Source of the DNA: Mytilinidion resinicola
Lineage: Eukaryota; Ascomycota; Dothideomycetes; Mytilinidiales; Mytilinidiaceae
DNA: 64,000 nucleotides
NCBI RefSeq assembly: GCF_010093595.1
Contig: NW_022985440.1
Coordinates: 2,186,549 to 2,250,548 of the forward strand
Reading direction: 5' to 3'
Shown: positions 10,629 to 20,479 of the stretch, in pieces
How the letters are laid out: the number at the start of each line of letters is the position of its first letter
Numbering within the stretch: the first letter of the stretch is position 1
Translations under genes and position numbers: made by a program
The notes under the pieces: model-generated
The model's database searches: none
Seen by the model: only the letters and a program-made list of their open reading frames with translations
What the model was told of the DNA's origin: nothing

Positions 10629-10720
10629 TGTCTTTGGAGAAAGTCAGCAGGATGATTTTCGTCGAATTCTCCGTCCGTATTTTGACCTTTCGCTGAACAA
10701 CAAAATCATTTTATAGGAAA

Positions 10721-10753
10721 GAGCCTCGAAAGAGCCTCGAAATAGCCTCGAAA
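10721..10753. repeat. 11-bp tandem repeat, three units
   Basis: GAGCCTCGAAA-like units repeat three times head to tail, just upstream of the broken MACPF-like gene. The third unit starts TAG instead of GAG. Confidence 0.8.
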
Positions 10754-11029
10754 GCACCTCAAGAGTGCATTTTTCAGCGCGACGAAGGGGTGTGTGGCTG
10801 AATCTGCGCCTGACGCATGCCCTGTTAGTGGCGTTGGTCCACGGGGTGGCTCCGGAGCGTACGAAGGGTGGATGGTCTACTCGTGCAGTTGGAAGTTGGT
10901 GATGCGTGTTCGCTGAGTGCTCAAAAAAACGAAGTCCTTCGTACGGTGCTCTCGCACAGTGGGTCTCGTACAGTAAGCTCTGGCGCCGCCCCGGTTGGTC
11001 CAGAATCAGCCAAGTCCGAGGCTATGTCT

Positions 11030-11733
11030 CTGCAGAGTTATCTCAGGAACCTCAGATGCTCCGCAGAGAATTTGTGGTGGTTGCATAACTTAGCACCTAC
11101 CATCCCCCCCCCCCTACAACACCCCTGCAACACCCAAAATCCTCTGTGAAGCGTCTGAGCTCAAATGGGCGCGTGTTTGGTGTAAAGCAGGTCGGAATTC
11201 AACAGGCTCATTTTCTTCAGTGGACGAAAAAAGGGTGTTACCAAGCAGTTATCATCACAGTTGTTGATGCAATTGAATGCTAAGGTACTTGAGTACTCAA
11301 TTCACATATTCATGCCTTACTACCTAGTCTATTAGGGGGGGAAGTACAGCGTTGAAAAGAGAAAGTTCATTTTTGAAACTGGTCGAGCTCACTTTTCGAT
11401 CTGCTTTTAAGATGGAACTTTACCACCACAACTTCTTTCGCCCTAAAAACCTAGGAGCTGCTTCTTAAGAGTATAAGAAAGCAGCTCCTATGTTCTTAGA
11501 GTAAAAGAAGTTGTGATGGTGGAATGCGACCGTGAAAGCTTCAAAAAAACCGTCCTTACAAACTGCGACCATTTTCCCTCAGACCCTCTACGAGGAATTC
11601 CTTGCCCGTCCGTGCGCATCACGTGTACGAGCATAAAATTCATAAGCGTGCACGGGCATACGTTCACCCACCGCAGGACGGGCAAGACAATTCCTCGTAG
11701 AGGGTCTGAGGTTCCTGAGATAACTGCAGAGTG
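11030..11733. repeat. Nested inverted repeats, degraded transposon debris
   Basis: Two inverted-repeat pairs are nested. An outer ~28-bp pair (TTATCTCAGGAACCTCAGA core, flanked by CTCTGCAG) lies at about 11030-11058 and 11706-11733. Inside its right end is a second pair of ~33 bp (CCTCAGACCCTCTACGAGG, then GAATT and TTGCCCGTCC) at about 11577-11611 and 11677-11711, differing by a few bases. The inner pair bounds a 135-bp element. They share the CCTCAGA heptamer, so one element may have inserted into or captured the end of the other. No coding capacity. Confidence 0.75.
11414..11526. repeat. 113-bp foldback
   Basis: The left arm ACCACCACAACTTCTTT plus TAGGAGCTGCTTCTT folds back on AGAAAGCAGCTCCTA plus AAAGAAGTTGTGATGGT, with mismatches and a short loop near 11466-11477. 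It could fold into a long hairpin. It is probably another non-autonomous element and lies inside the larger inverted-repeat zone. Confidence 0.75.
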
Positions 11734-11943
11734 CATCTGCAGGCTTGTGGCAGGCGCTATCGCTGTATTGACAGTTCATTATGTTTCGACATGCAGCTGA
11801 AAAACTTGCTTCTGCATGACGTCTGTAAGGTAGAATCGCACATGCGCCCTACAGGGCTGAAAACAAGGCGTATGAAGAACGACAGCTAGTGTGGCGCCTT
11901 GCGGCTATAGTCCTGTCAAGCGGCCTTTAAAGCCGGAGACATC

Positions 11944-13381
11944 TTGCAAGCTGAGAACACTTTTTTGAAAGTCGCTCTACACCTAGCGGGAGTTTTTGTT
12001 GTAATGGAAAATTCACAAGCGCTTGAAGACAACCCATGGATTGCTGGGGCAGAGCAATCGGGTTCCGAGGATGGAGATCCCAGAGTAGCCATATCGAACT
12101 CGCAAACTACCACGACTAGAACGACGGCGCAGGAGCAGTCTCCTCCCGAATCGGAAGACGCGGACTCGGACTCCACCTCAGATGGCCTTTGCCAGGATTT
12201 TAAATCAGAACCCGGAGAGTGGTATTGTGGTGCTTGTACCCAGAGGTACTGCGAACGCTGCTGGAAGAAGCGATCCGGCCACAAAAAGAAGAATCCAGAC
12301 AGTGCTAATCACATGAAGGTTCCTTACTCAAAGCAGTATGCAGGTATTCTCCGAGAAACAAGGCGCCCACTGACACGTGTAGCGTTCACTTCGAAGAGAT
12401 TCTGCATCCGAAGTGGGATGAAGTGAAGCGTGCTCTCATGCATGAGCAAGACCTGCGGTCCTTGTGGTTTTCAATCACAGAAGACGCTTTTGAGAACTCT
12501 GGATTCGGATTCGATGATTTCCCGCGCTTCAGTTGACTCGTAGCGGAGCACCAAGCTAGAGTTGACGTAGACACGTGTTTCCCACGCCTGTGTCGTTCGT
12601 TGGCAAAACAGGGGCTGGCAAGAGCACGCTTATTCGTATGATGCTAGAAAAGCCGTGGCTGACTGACGCGAAGTACGAAACCAAGGCTGAGCAAGTTCCT
12701 GTGGTGGAGAAGAGGAATAGTCTGGTATCCGCCTCCGGAGATGTCCACCTTTATGGAGATTATTTGCCTGAGAGAGAACTGTCCGAACTTGATCGACCTA
12801 CCTTCTACGCTGACTGCGAGGGCTTCGATGGCGGAGCTGCGAATCCTGCCGGGTTGTTTGCTTATAAAAGCCAACAGGTTAAAAAACCTGGAAACAGATC
12901 CCATGGACGAGGAGTGCGCTCAGCATTGGAGGAAGTCATCCGACTCATGTTTGGCCAGACTCGAACGCGGACTTTGGGTCGTTTGTCACCTGATGCGGAT
13001 AAAGGAAAGGAACCAACGCGTGAGGACTTTATCAAAAAGCTATTCCCTAGGCTGCTATACAATTTCTCGGATGTGGCTGTTTTCGTGGTGAAAGAGCCAC
13101 AGACGTTGGGAAACAGCATAATAGATATCTTGAACTGGGCATCCACATTAACTGCATCCACACTGAATCGCGCTACATTGCCTCGGTTGATTGTCGTCAT
13201 CAACAATGCAGACCAAAGCGAAAATTGGGATCCGCAAATCGCAAGGGAAATGTTCTTCGAGGACTACAAGAACGTAATCAGAGTCGATCCAAACATCAAG
13301 AGGCTCCAAGAATCATTCACTGCACGTGGGATGAAGGTCGAAACCTTGGAGGATCTCTTTCTCAGGCATTACAGTGGCTAA
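11944..13381 (+). pseudogene. Truncated B-box zinc finger / P-loop GTPase gene
   Basis: Two readable parts belong to one fungal family. The first (about 12000-12330) ends in a B-box-like finger: CGACTQRYCERCW, then HKKK and a later His. A plausible 47-nt intron (12339-12385) follows, then coding sequence to a TGA at 12534-12536 (CGA would fit) and a frame change before 12575. The second part, 12575-13381, is open: Walker A GKTGAGKST, the segment SGDVHLYGDY, Walker B/G3 DCEGFDGG, and PRLLYNFSDVAVFV before a G4-like INNADQ. This order is that of fungal B-box/G-domain proteins. The family normally continues well past HYYS; here the frame stops at HYSG, so the C-terminal half is missing. Stop, frameshift and truncation argue for a pseudogene. 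An ankyrin scrap lies just downstream on the other strand. Confidence 0.75.
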
Positions 13382-13479
13382 TGAAATCGGCTTCACCCTT
13401 TAACGCGCATAAAGACTTTGGCCAGGCTCGCTAAGCAGGGCTACACATGGCGCTAAAACGTATCCAGCTAGCCGACTAG

Positions 13480-13660
13480 TAGGGGAGTTATCCATTAACA
13501 TTAATACATAATTTGTCACCAGTATTAACTTCTTAGCAGAATTAATTTTAAAGCTAGGAAGGAATTTAACTAATTTAGAAGCTATAATTTATAAGCAAAT
13601 TTTATTTAAGTAATATTCTAATATTAAGGTATATAAGGAAGTCGGACAGTAAGGTGGGTG
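13480..13660. other. AT-rich, RIP-like island
   Basis: About 180 bp rich in TA and AATT with almost no CpA, abruptly different from the surrounding GC content. This is the look of sequence hit by repeat-induced point mutation. No parent element is recognisable. Confidence 0.55.
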
Positions 13661-13699
13661 GTGGGTCGAGAGGAGGTTTAGTAAAATAATCTATGTGAT

Positions 13700-13890
13700 G
13701 TTTATTTGCAGCAGCTTAACCACGGCCTTGTGCCCTCCCTTAGCGGCCCACGGCAGCGGCGTCTGACCCTACTCAGTGTCGTCGGAGTCGACGTCGACCT
13801 TGCCCGTGTCGACCAGCAGCTTGACTATGGCCTCGTGCCCTCTCTCAGCGGCCAACGACAGCGGCGTGTGCATAATTATGCATTCAACGT
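13700..13890 (-). pseudogene. Ankyrin-repeat gene fragment
   Basis: Leftward translation gives two ankyrin repeats: TPLSLAAERGHEAIVKLLVD, then after an in-frame TAG at 13769-13771 TPLPWAAKGGHKAVVKLL. Each has the TPLxxAAxxGHxxVVKLL consensus. Nothing before or after extends it, and the left side runs into AT-rich sequence. It is a scrap of a longer ankyrin protein of the NACHT or NLR-like kind common in fungi, but the parent type cannot be known. Confidence 0.8.
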
Positions 13891-14478
13891 CGGCAGGTCT
13901 TTGATTTGTACGGGGGCCTGCTAAGCGGCGATGTCGGCTACGCGCTACTGCAAGCCGAACGCCAGCTTTAAAAATTGCACCAAATTCTTGACTCCCAAAG
14001 GGATGCTAGCTGCTTCTGTGCATGAAAAACTAAAAATAGGCTTAGTACTTCCCTGGGAAGGCGAAGGCTTCTGCAAGTAGCCGCCCTGGATGCAGGTGGC
14101 GCATTTCCATCCTATCATGTTTCCGATTTGTATATTCGTCCAGGGTCGCCGACACCAAGAAGCTCGGCATAACACCCCTCGTTTCAGCCTTGCCCAGAAC
14201 GAAGACATTGGTCAAAAGCAGAGATGTCCTCCGTCAGCTACGTGCACGGCGCAACTGTTCTTATTCGCTTTTCTCTCCCTCTAAAGCTATCCTGGGCCCT
14301 CTGCTACTAATAGTAGTCCTTCATTCAGTGATAACTTCGAAGTAGTTGTCTTTGGCTGCATGCTGCTCCGCAGCATATAACGTTCCGCATCTATACCACG
14401 GCGCAACTTGCGGAGACACTAGACAATTTTTAGAGTACCAGGACACCTCCCAAATATCTGAGACCCGCTCCGGTCAGT

Positions 14479-15465
14479 ATGCCTCCCGAACCCGCAGCCG
14501 AAGAACCCTATGGCATAATCATCGCCGGCACTGGAAGCCACGAAAAACCATTCCGCGTCCCGCAATCTGCGCTCGAAAAATCGCCAATCATCAAAGGCTG
14601 GATCGAGGAAGGCTACACGCCACCTTCTTTACGGAAAGGCGACGCGCTCTACTTCCCATGGAGCGATCCCGAGGTCGTCGGCGTGACAGTAGAGTATTTG
14701 AAGTCGACGGCGGATGGGCTTATAGCTATTCTTGCTCCGCCAGAAAGAAAGACTAAGGATGTGTTGTTTTATTTGAACATGTACAAGTTTGCTACGTGTC
14801 TTGGGTAAGCTCCAACTTCACTCCCAAATCAATCTGAGTAGGCGCCATTGGAGGCTGATCGTGTTGAAAATGATGGCAGACTGAGCGAGCTTTGTGTCGG
14901 ATCATTCCACAAGATCAAAGAGCTTACACACGATACCAAGACCTTCCTCACCGTTTTGAGGGTCTCTACGGAGGAGAAATCGAGTCTCGTCGAAGATCGA
15001 CGATTCAATGACTTCCTAGTGAAATATATCAGGAAGAACGCTGAAGTGTTGAAAGACTCAAGCTTCGCTAAAAGCACTATCTTGCAAAACAGCGCGTTGG
15101 GCTGGAACCTCTGTTCGCTGCTGCTTTCGTCGCTTGGTGGGACTAGTGACAGCGCTAGAGCTGGAGTGAATGATTCCACGCCTTCACCACTTCTCACACC
15201 TCCAAGCAAGTGAGTGCTTTTCTTCGTGCTACTCGCGAATGCTTATAATGCTAATCCAAACTGTAGGACTAGTGCGCGAACTACACCAGAGGTAGAGCGA
15301 CGCAAGAGTCCGTACTCGTTCAACCCCTTACAGAAATCTTCAAGCCCCCGGCAAAACCCTACCCGAGTTAAGAAGCCGCCACAGAAGGAAGGCGCGAGGA
15401 AGTTCAACGCAACCGTGGAAGAAGTTTTTGATGAATACTTTTCATCTAAGCGCGCATCGTCGTAA
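14479..15465 (+). CDS. BTB/POZ-like domain protein
   Basis: Three exons, 14479-14804, 14880-15209 and 15267-15465, join in frame for 284 residues. The first junction closes only if the acceptor is the AG at 14878-14879; the nearer AG at 14840-14841 leaves the frame wrong. The N-terminal ~110 residues resemble a fungal BTB domain: a central beta strand (YGIIIAGTGSHEKPFRVPQ), then the helix SALEKSPIIKGWIEEGY, then a YFPWSDPEVVGVTVEYL segment. BTB domains mediate dimerisation and Cullin-3 docking. A helical ELCVGSFHKIKEL region follows, then a Ser/Pro/Lys-rich tail. The domain assignment is moderate. It is one of few intact accessory genes between 9 and 25 kb. MITE copy 2 lies 165 bp past its stop. 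Confidence 0.7.
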
Positions 15466-15629
15466 GGCCTAGGGTTCTTCCCACGTGATCATTAAAGTTC
15501 AATATTTCTGTTGGCTATTTCTCCACGAGTACAGCGAATTGAAGTCCAGTGAAGTGAAATCGAATGAAATACAGCTGACTGAATAGAGGTCTAGTCAACG
15601 TATAGCAGTACGCGCATGCTGCCTCTATA

Positions 15630-15861
15630 CAGTACTAGGCTATAAGCCTGGGCACACGGATTCATCACTACTCGGCTCCGATCTTGCTCACTTGACACCA
15701 CTGTGAGGATTATCCCAGCTAGTCAGCAGCTAGTGAGTTAACGGGCAATGTGATTTGCACTGCTTGAAACTTGACATGGCGGCTAGACTCTTGAAATCCC
15801 ACGGGAGCACCTCAAGCAGTGGTAAACGGGTGTGCACAGACTTACGCATAGCTTGTCGCTG
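15630..15861. mobile_element. TA-flanked MITE, copy 2 (232 bp)
   Basis: Flanked by TA at 15628-15629 and 15862-15863. It aligns end to end with 7739-7975, sharing CAGTACTAGG at the left end, the GGGAGYACC and AGTGGTAAA internal words and the same order. Copy 2 differs by many substitutions and small gaps, so neither copy is recent. Confidence 0.85.
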
Positions 15862-15863
15862 TA

Positions 15864-17075
15864 CTATTGAACTCAGATTTTCAAACCAGAGCTAATGCAT
15901 CGTCAGCGGACGCGAGCGCCAAAGGCGGTCTCTGCGCATATGAGCCCTATGTACACCAAGTACACCAGTGCCCAGCAGGAGGCGAGTAAGTGCTCCCAAA
16001 TTTCCGTAGCATCACGGCGTCCTGCATGGTTACTGCACCTGATCAGTGAACTGATCACCCGGATCCAGAGACTGCTACTCCTGGGTCTATACGTGCAGAG
16101 ACGACGGCGGAAGCGTACCAAATGCCAGTCAGATCCCATGTCAAAACGGGCAATACACCTGGTAGTGTAAGTACCAGTGCCGCGGAAGCTGTGCACGCAA
16201 GTCTCGGGCCAAATCAACCTAAACATCGCTAGAGGCTTCGGAAAACCCCGAGAGAGACATCTATGTTGCTAGTGCCAATGGTCTGGAGTCCTAGAGTCTG
16301 CGTCCAGTGACTAGCACGTCGGCGTACTCCTCACAATGAGCATGGAGCGTAACGTCAACTTCAACATCAGCAGCGAATTCAAGAACTCCCTCCCAATCAA
16401 TATGTTCAGCATCATCAGCCATAGCTGCACGATCGCCCTCCTAGCAATACCCAGTGCCGCCGCTTTTTTCGTTTGTAAAGTTGTTCGAGGTAACTCCTCC
16501 TCAGGTTTAGGCGGTCCTCCGTTTCCAGTTTAACTAGCGTACCTTTCTGCCCTTATGTAATCAGTCTTCGAACCTCCTCTATGAGAACATATACCCTGCT
16601 TCTCGCTCCACTCTCTCGGCTACTAGAGCTATACTAAACTAGCTTAAAAGATTATACTTCTAGAGATTATATTGCTATTAGATAAGATGTTATGAAAAGC
16701 TCCCTTGTCGACAATCTTGCCTTTAGTATCTCTAAGACTATACGTTAATTTCGCATCTAACGGAAGATTCCTAATGTAGTCTAAGCTCGCATTCACGACC
16801 TAATTACGAGATTGGTCGGGCGGCAAATTATTAAGTTGCCCTTTGCAATAGATATCTACAAGAGTATTTCGAATGTAGATGTCTAAAGCCTTAAGTTGAA
16901 TTAGGTAGCCTGGCAGCCAGGGTCCCGCAGGCGCAAATACTAGACCCTAACTCCAACCAAGGTCGGATTGCTCTTTTGAATAAATTAGCGGTTTAGAAAC
17001 TCGAAAAGGCCCTCAACGCCGCTATAGATATTAGTGCTCTGTATCTAAAAAAAATAGTAATTAGAAGCGAAGGAC
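15864..17075. other. Gene-poor, partly AT-rich stretch
   Basis: No gene supported. A 65-codon frame at 16336-16533 has one hydrophobic stretch but no other support. From about 16560 to 17075 the sequence is TA-rich and stop-dense in all frames, suggesting a RIP-mutated transposon. It abuts and replaces the 3' part of the beta-mannosidase gene. Confidence 0.5.
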
Positions 17076-17676
17076 TTATAATGGCCAAGCTACAAAGGCG
17101 TCATTAGTATTGAGTTTCACGGTTTGATAAACGACACTTACTCTCTTGCCCAGGTTCTATAGCAATGGCGTTCGTGATCTGAGTGGCACTTCCGAAATTG
17201 ATAGCGAGAATAGGGCTGCCTTGACATTCGTCCAAGATGGCAGAAACATTAAAGTAGTATTTTCGGAACTGGTTGTTGGTAGATGCCACATTTTTTCCGC
17301 CGAATTCAATGCTTGTGAACGTATCTAGACCATAGAAAACTAGCCACGTTGAATCAGAGTCTCGCCAATTTGAGCGATGGCAATCCCACTTCAGGCCTCC
17401 CAGAGGCTCCGAAGTGTACGTCCAGTTTGAATCCGTAACCCAGCGGAGATTGAAGTCGTTAAGGCCGTAGATAGGGTCATCAATCAATTTCGCTGCGTAG
17501 AGATCGAGATGAGCTTGCGATGGAAATTTGCCTGGCACGGAGATGCTTGAATTTGGGTTCGAGACGGTCCATTGGACTTTGCTCAGATCAAGGCCTTGCT
17601 GATAACTTCAATATTGGCAGTGTCCAGTTGCCGCAAGCGATGCTACTAAGAAGGCCTGCGTCTTATGTGGGCGCAT
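17076..17676 (-). pseudogene. 5' stub of GH2 beta-mannosidase gene
   Basis: From the ATG at 17676 the frame gives a short hydrophobic signal-like leader and then a TGA at 17608-17610 (CGA would fit). It continues in the same frame as the N-terminal jelly-roll of fungal secreted beta-mannosidase A (GH2): FPSQAHLDLYAAKLIDDP, then YGLNDFNLRWV, STWLVFYGLDTF and NNQFRKYYFNVS. The donor GTAAGT at 17141, a branch-like ACTAATGAC and the acceptor at 17090 still form a good intron. The next exon reads only TWPL before a stop, where the family has WP and ~750 more residues including the catalytic Glu pair. The catalytic domain is absent. This is a dead remnant of a lignocellulose/mannan-degrading enzyme gene. 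Confidence 0.85.
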
Positions 17677-18447
17677 GAGTGCTGGACGAGTAAGGGGAAA
17701 GAGTCGATGTAGGAAAAAAGCAGAAAGAAGACGGTTGAAAGAGTAAGGGCCGCGACCCCTCCGACATATATTCGTCGACTGATAGTGATGCAAATGAGAG
17801 ACCAAGCACATGCTAGCCAGACCTATGGGTGGACGAATGATGCAATGAAGGCTCAGCAAGACAGCAGCATGGCATGGTAGCAATGCTACCTATATTGTAC
17901 CACAATCCTTAAAGGAGCGAAGAGAACGGGCGACGTGTGCGGGGATGCATACAGATGAGGAGCAGCCGCTAGACACCCCGTAATTACTAACGCTTGAGTT
18001 GAGATGAAAGTGGAATGGCTGGGGTGCACGTGCGGAGGTCCTCGGCCCAAGGTCGGCCGATCCGGCTTGGCAAACAACGTCATCTCCAGCCTCGTTGACC
18101 TCGTCCCTTTCAATTTCATTTACACTCTCCCATCGTCATCCTTCTGTTCCTCACTCGACCCATACACCTCGTACACCAGACATAGCTACCTTGCTCCGTT
18201 TCCGTCCATAGAAGCCTTTGCACTGGCTCTCTCAACCTCAGCCCCGGAAGCGATGAAGGGTGTTCCTTCATATGCCGTACCGTGTAGTACAACTCGAGGC
18301 AGGACTCAAACGAAGTACAGTACATGAGTCCAGTCGTACTTTTAAGTTAGGAGTACCACGGCGCGTTTGCCACTCCGTCCATCCTGAACGGGGCACGAAA
18401 ACATAGTTGAAACCGCGAGCCTGAACTTATCCATGATCCGCAATCAT
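17677..18447. other. Intergenic, former beta-mannosidase promoter side
   Basis: Holds the 5' flank of the beta-mannosidase remnant and short frames without support. Confidence 0.45.
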
Positions 18448-20025
18448 TCATGCTGGAATGGCCTCATTTGGGCGAGTTTCTAGTGCTTGGGAGAGTCAGC
18501 AATGGTGAAAAGGTGGCACTTTTGAAGTTTACTCACCGCGTTTCTTCCGCTCGAGTATCGAAATGTTGATATTTTCATTATTCCAGCCCAGCAAGATCTC
18601 CCGCATCTGGGGTCGGGAGTCCATATTCGTGCTCATATCCACAAGAACAGGCATGTAGCTTCTGCGCAGTCGCCGTGACCAGCGGTTGAGGTTTTTATCA
18701 AGCATTTTCACCCCCTCAATCGCCTCCTCGCCATCCACATCGAATATCGTCCGGAGATTTTCGAGCCACTCGAACCATGACTGGAGTGGGAGCTGAGTCA
18801 CGGTACTGTCGAGAATGGTGTCGTTGCGTTCCTGGATCATGCAAAGAAGAAAGTCTCGCCAGCATACAAAATTCCCCGCTCGCTGGAAGTTTCTGCGCGT
18901 CAGCAACCGCGCGAAATTAACGCAGGACATATCCGTGTCCTCTCTAAGCACTTTTCCCACGGCATCGATGGAGTCTTCGTTAGTCTTGCATATTCGTAGT
19001 ATGCAAGAATGTCGGATCGAACTCGGGATGTTCAATCGTTCAGCCACAGCCAAACCCAGCGCTCGGCGTTCGGAATCCGGAGGAAGCCTCCACAGTTGAA
19101 TCAATCCTTCGGTCAGATTGTCCTGGAGGTTGCTTGGGTCAACGTGACCTGCAAGATGCAAGATGCAATATCTGTCAATCGTTTCAATTAGAGTGGAATG
19201 ATTTCTTCGAGCACCATTGGCAACATCGATTCGCAGACTAAAGGCGGCGCTGATATTTTCTTTCGACGGCCACTGGGTAAGTAACGCTTGCCAACGCTCA
19301 TCCAATAGTGACACTGTCCAAGGACTCTGCTTCAGGCCCACTCCAAAGGCGTGTAATTTCATCCCAGGACCGTCAGCTGATCGGCCCCTCTGGAGCTGTT
19401 CACAGAACGTGTTTTGCATTTTTGCTAAAGTTTTCTCGATGATCGTGGTTATGCGCGATGAAAAATGGGTTCTCAAAAACTGGTTCGGGTCATTGCCGCC
19501 TCCGTCATTGGGTGCTAGAAGTGGAATGAGGCGCATCACACTTCCCATTCTCGCATTCTCCGACGGTGCGGTAAGCATACCCAACACAAAACTAGCCAAG
19601 GACGAGTCTCTGGATTGGCGGACATGATCCAAAATATCCAGAGCCGTACCGTTGAGGCGGTCTTGTATGCAGATGTATGCCATCAACTCCAGACACTCAG
19701 GCGACACCGAACAAATCCTATCCAGAGTAGTGAACAATCGCTCCAAAAGTCCGTACGTGCCCATTTCCAAGGAGGGTTCGGGGATCACCTGCATGTGGCG
19801 CATGCGAAACGGCTCTCCCGTATAGTCGTGGACAGCCAATAGCCCGTGCCTTAGAGTACCATATCTTCGACACTCGAAATCGGGGCCTTCCAAGTCAAGA
19901 ATGTCTCGCAAGGCTAACCGCAGCTCTGGCTTGAGACTACTCCAGATGCGCAACCGGGGTTCTATAGGCCTCCATATCGCCCAGACGGGTAGGTCTCGGC
20001 AGAACCCGTAGAGCATCCTCTCCAT
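18448..20025 (-). CDS. Fungal hypothetical protein, 5' end apparently lost
   Basis: The long exon 18537-20025 ends at a GTGAGT donor. A 57-nt intron (18480-18536) and a short last exon, 18448-18479, close the frame to 506 residues; without splicing it would stop after KKRGE at 18529. The product is soluble and helical, with no motif I can name; conserved-looking features are RDLPVWAIWRPIEPRLRIW and several Trp/Leu-rich helices. The frame stays open upstream of the first Met (LATFDGRFPT) up to 20060, where the terminal inverted repeat of a MITE begins and brings a stop. So the Met at 20025 is probably internal and the N-terminal part removed. Function unknown; a transcript would show whether the remainder is expressed. 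Confidence 0.6.
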
Positions 20026-20060
20026 GGTAGGAAACCTGCCATCGAAAGTGGCCAGCCATG

Positions 20061-20432
20061 CCGCCTAGCTCAACGTACCACCGAATCCCCCATACAAACT
20101 GCGATACTTTGCATATATCTAGCACAACGACCACTAAGGAATAAATTAGCATTACTAATAAAGTATCTTAATAAGACTACTAGAGCTTTATTCCACGTAG
20201 TCTTTTTATATATTTTACTTTATATAATTTATAAGTTTTGCCCTTATAAAATATATAGAAATTTCAGGAAATATATCTATATTTTAAATTTTCTAGTTAG
20301 AAACTAAGAAGTAAGGTATCTGAAGCTAGTCTAGATTTATTAGACATAATTCCCTTTTGTAGTTGTGGTGTTAGATATATGCAAAGTATCGCATTTTGTA
20401 TGGGGGATTCGGTGGTACGTTGAGCTAGGCGG
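20061..20432. mobile_element. 372-bp element with ~74-bp terminal inverted repeats
   Basis: The ends are inverted repeats of about 74 bp, identical over the first 38 bp (starting CCGCCTAGCTCAACGTACCA) and then with about five mismatches. The ~220-bp centre is extremely AT-rich (TATATAATTTATAAG-like), as if RIP-mutated. No coding capacity. A partial duplication of the right end, TACGTTGAGCTA, follows at 20433-20444. It sits exactly between two genes that both lack their 5' ends. Confidence 0.85.
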
Positions 20433-20448
20433 TACGTTGAGCTACGTA

Positions 20449-20476
20449 GGACTCTAGGGCGTTCGCCCTAGAGTCC
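20449..20476. repeat. 28-bp perfect palindrome
   Basis: GGACTCTAGGGCG, then TT, then CGCCCTAGAGTCC: 13-bp arms with a 2-nt centre, a perfect hairpin. It lies between the inverted-repeat element and the first readable codon of the SGNH remnant. Confidence 0.95.
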
Positions 20477-20479
20477 GTG

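Noticed and set aside
14805..14841. 37-nt intron in the BTB-like gene using the nearest AG
   Set aside because: Leaves the frame off by one; the AG at 14878 restores it.
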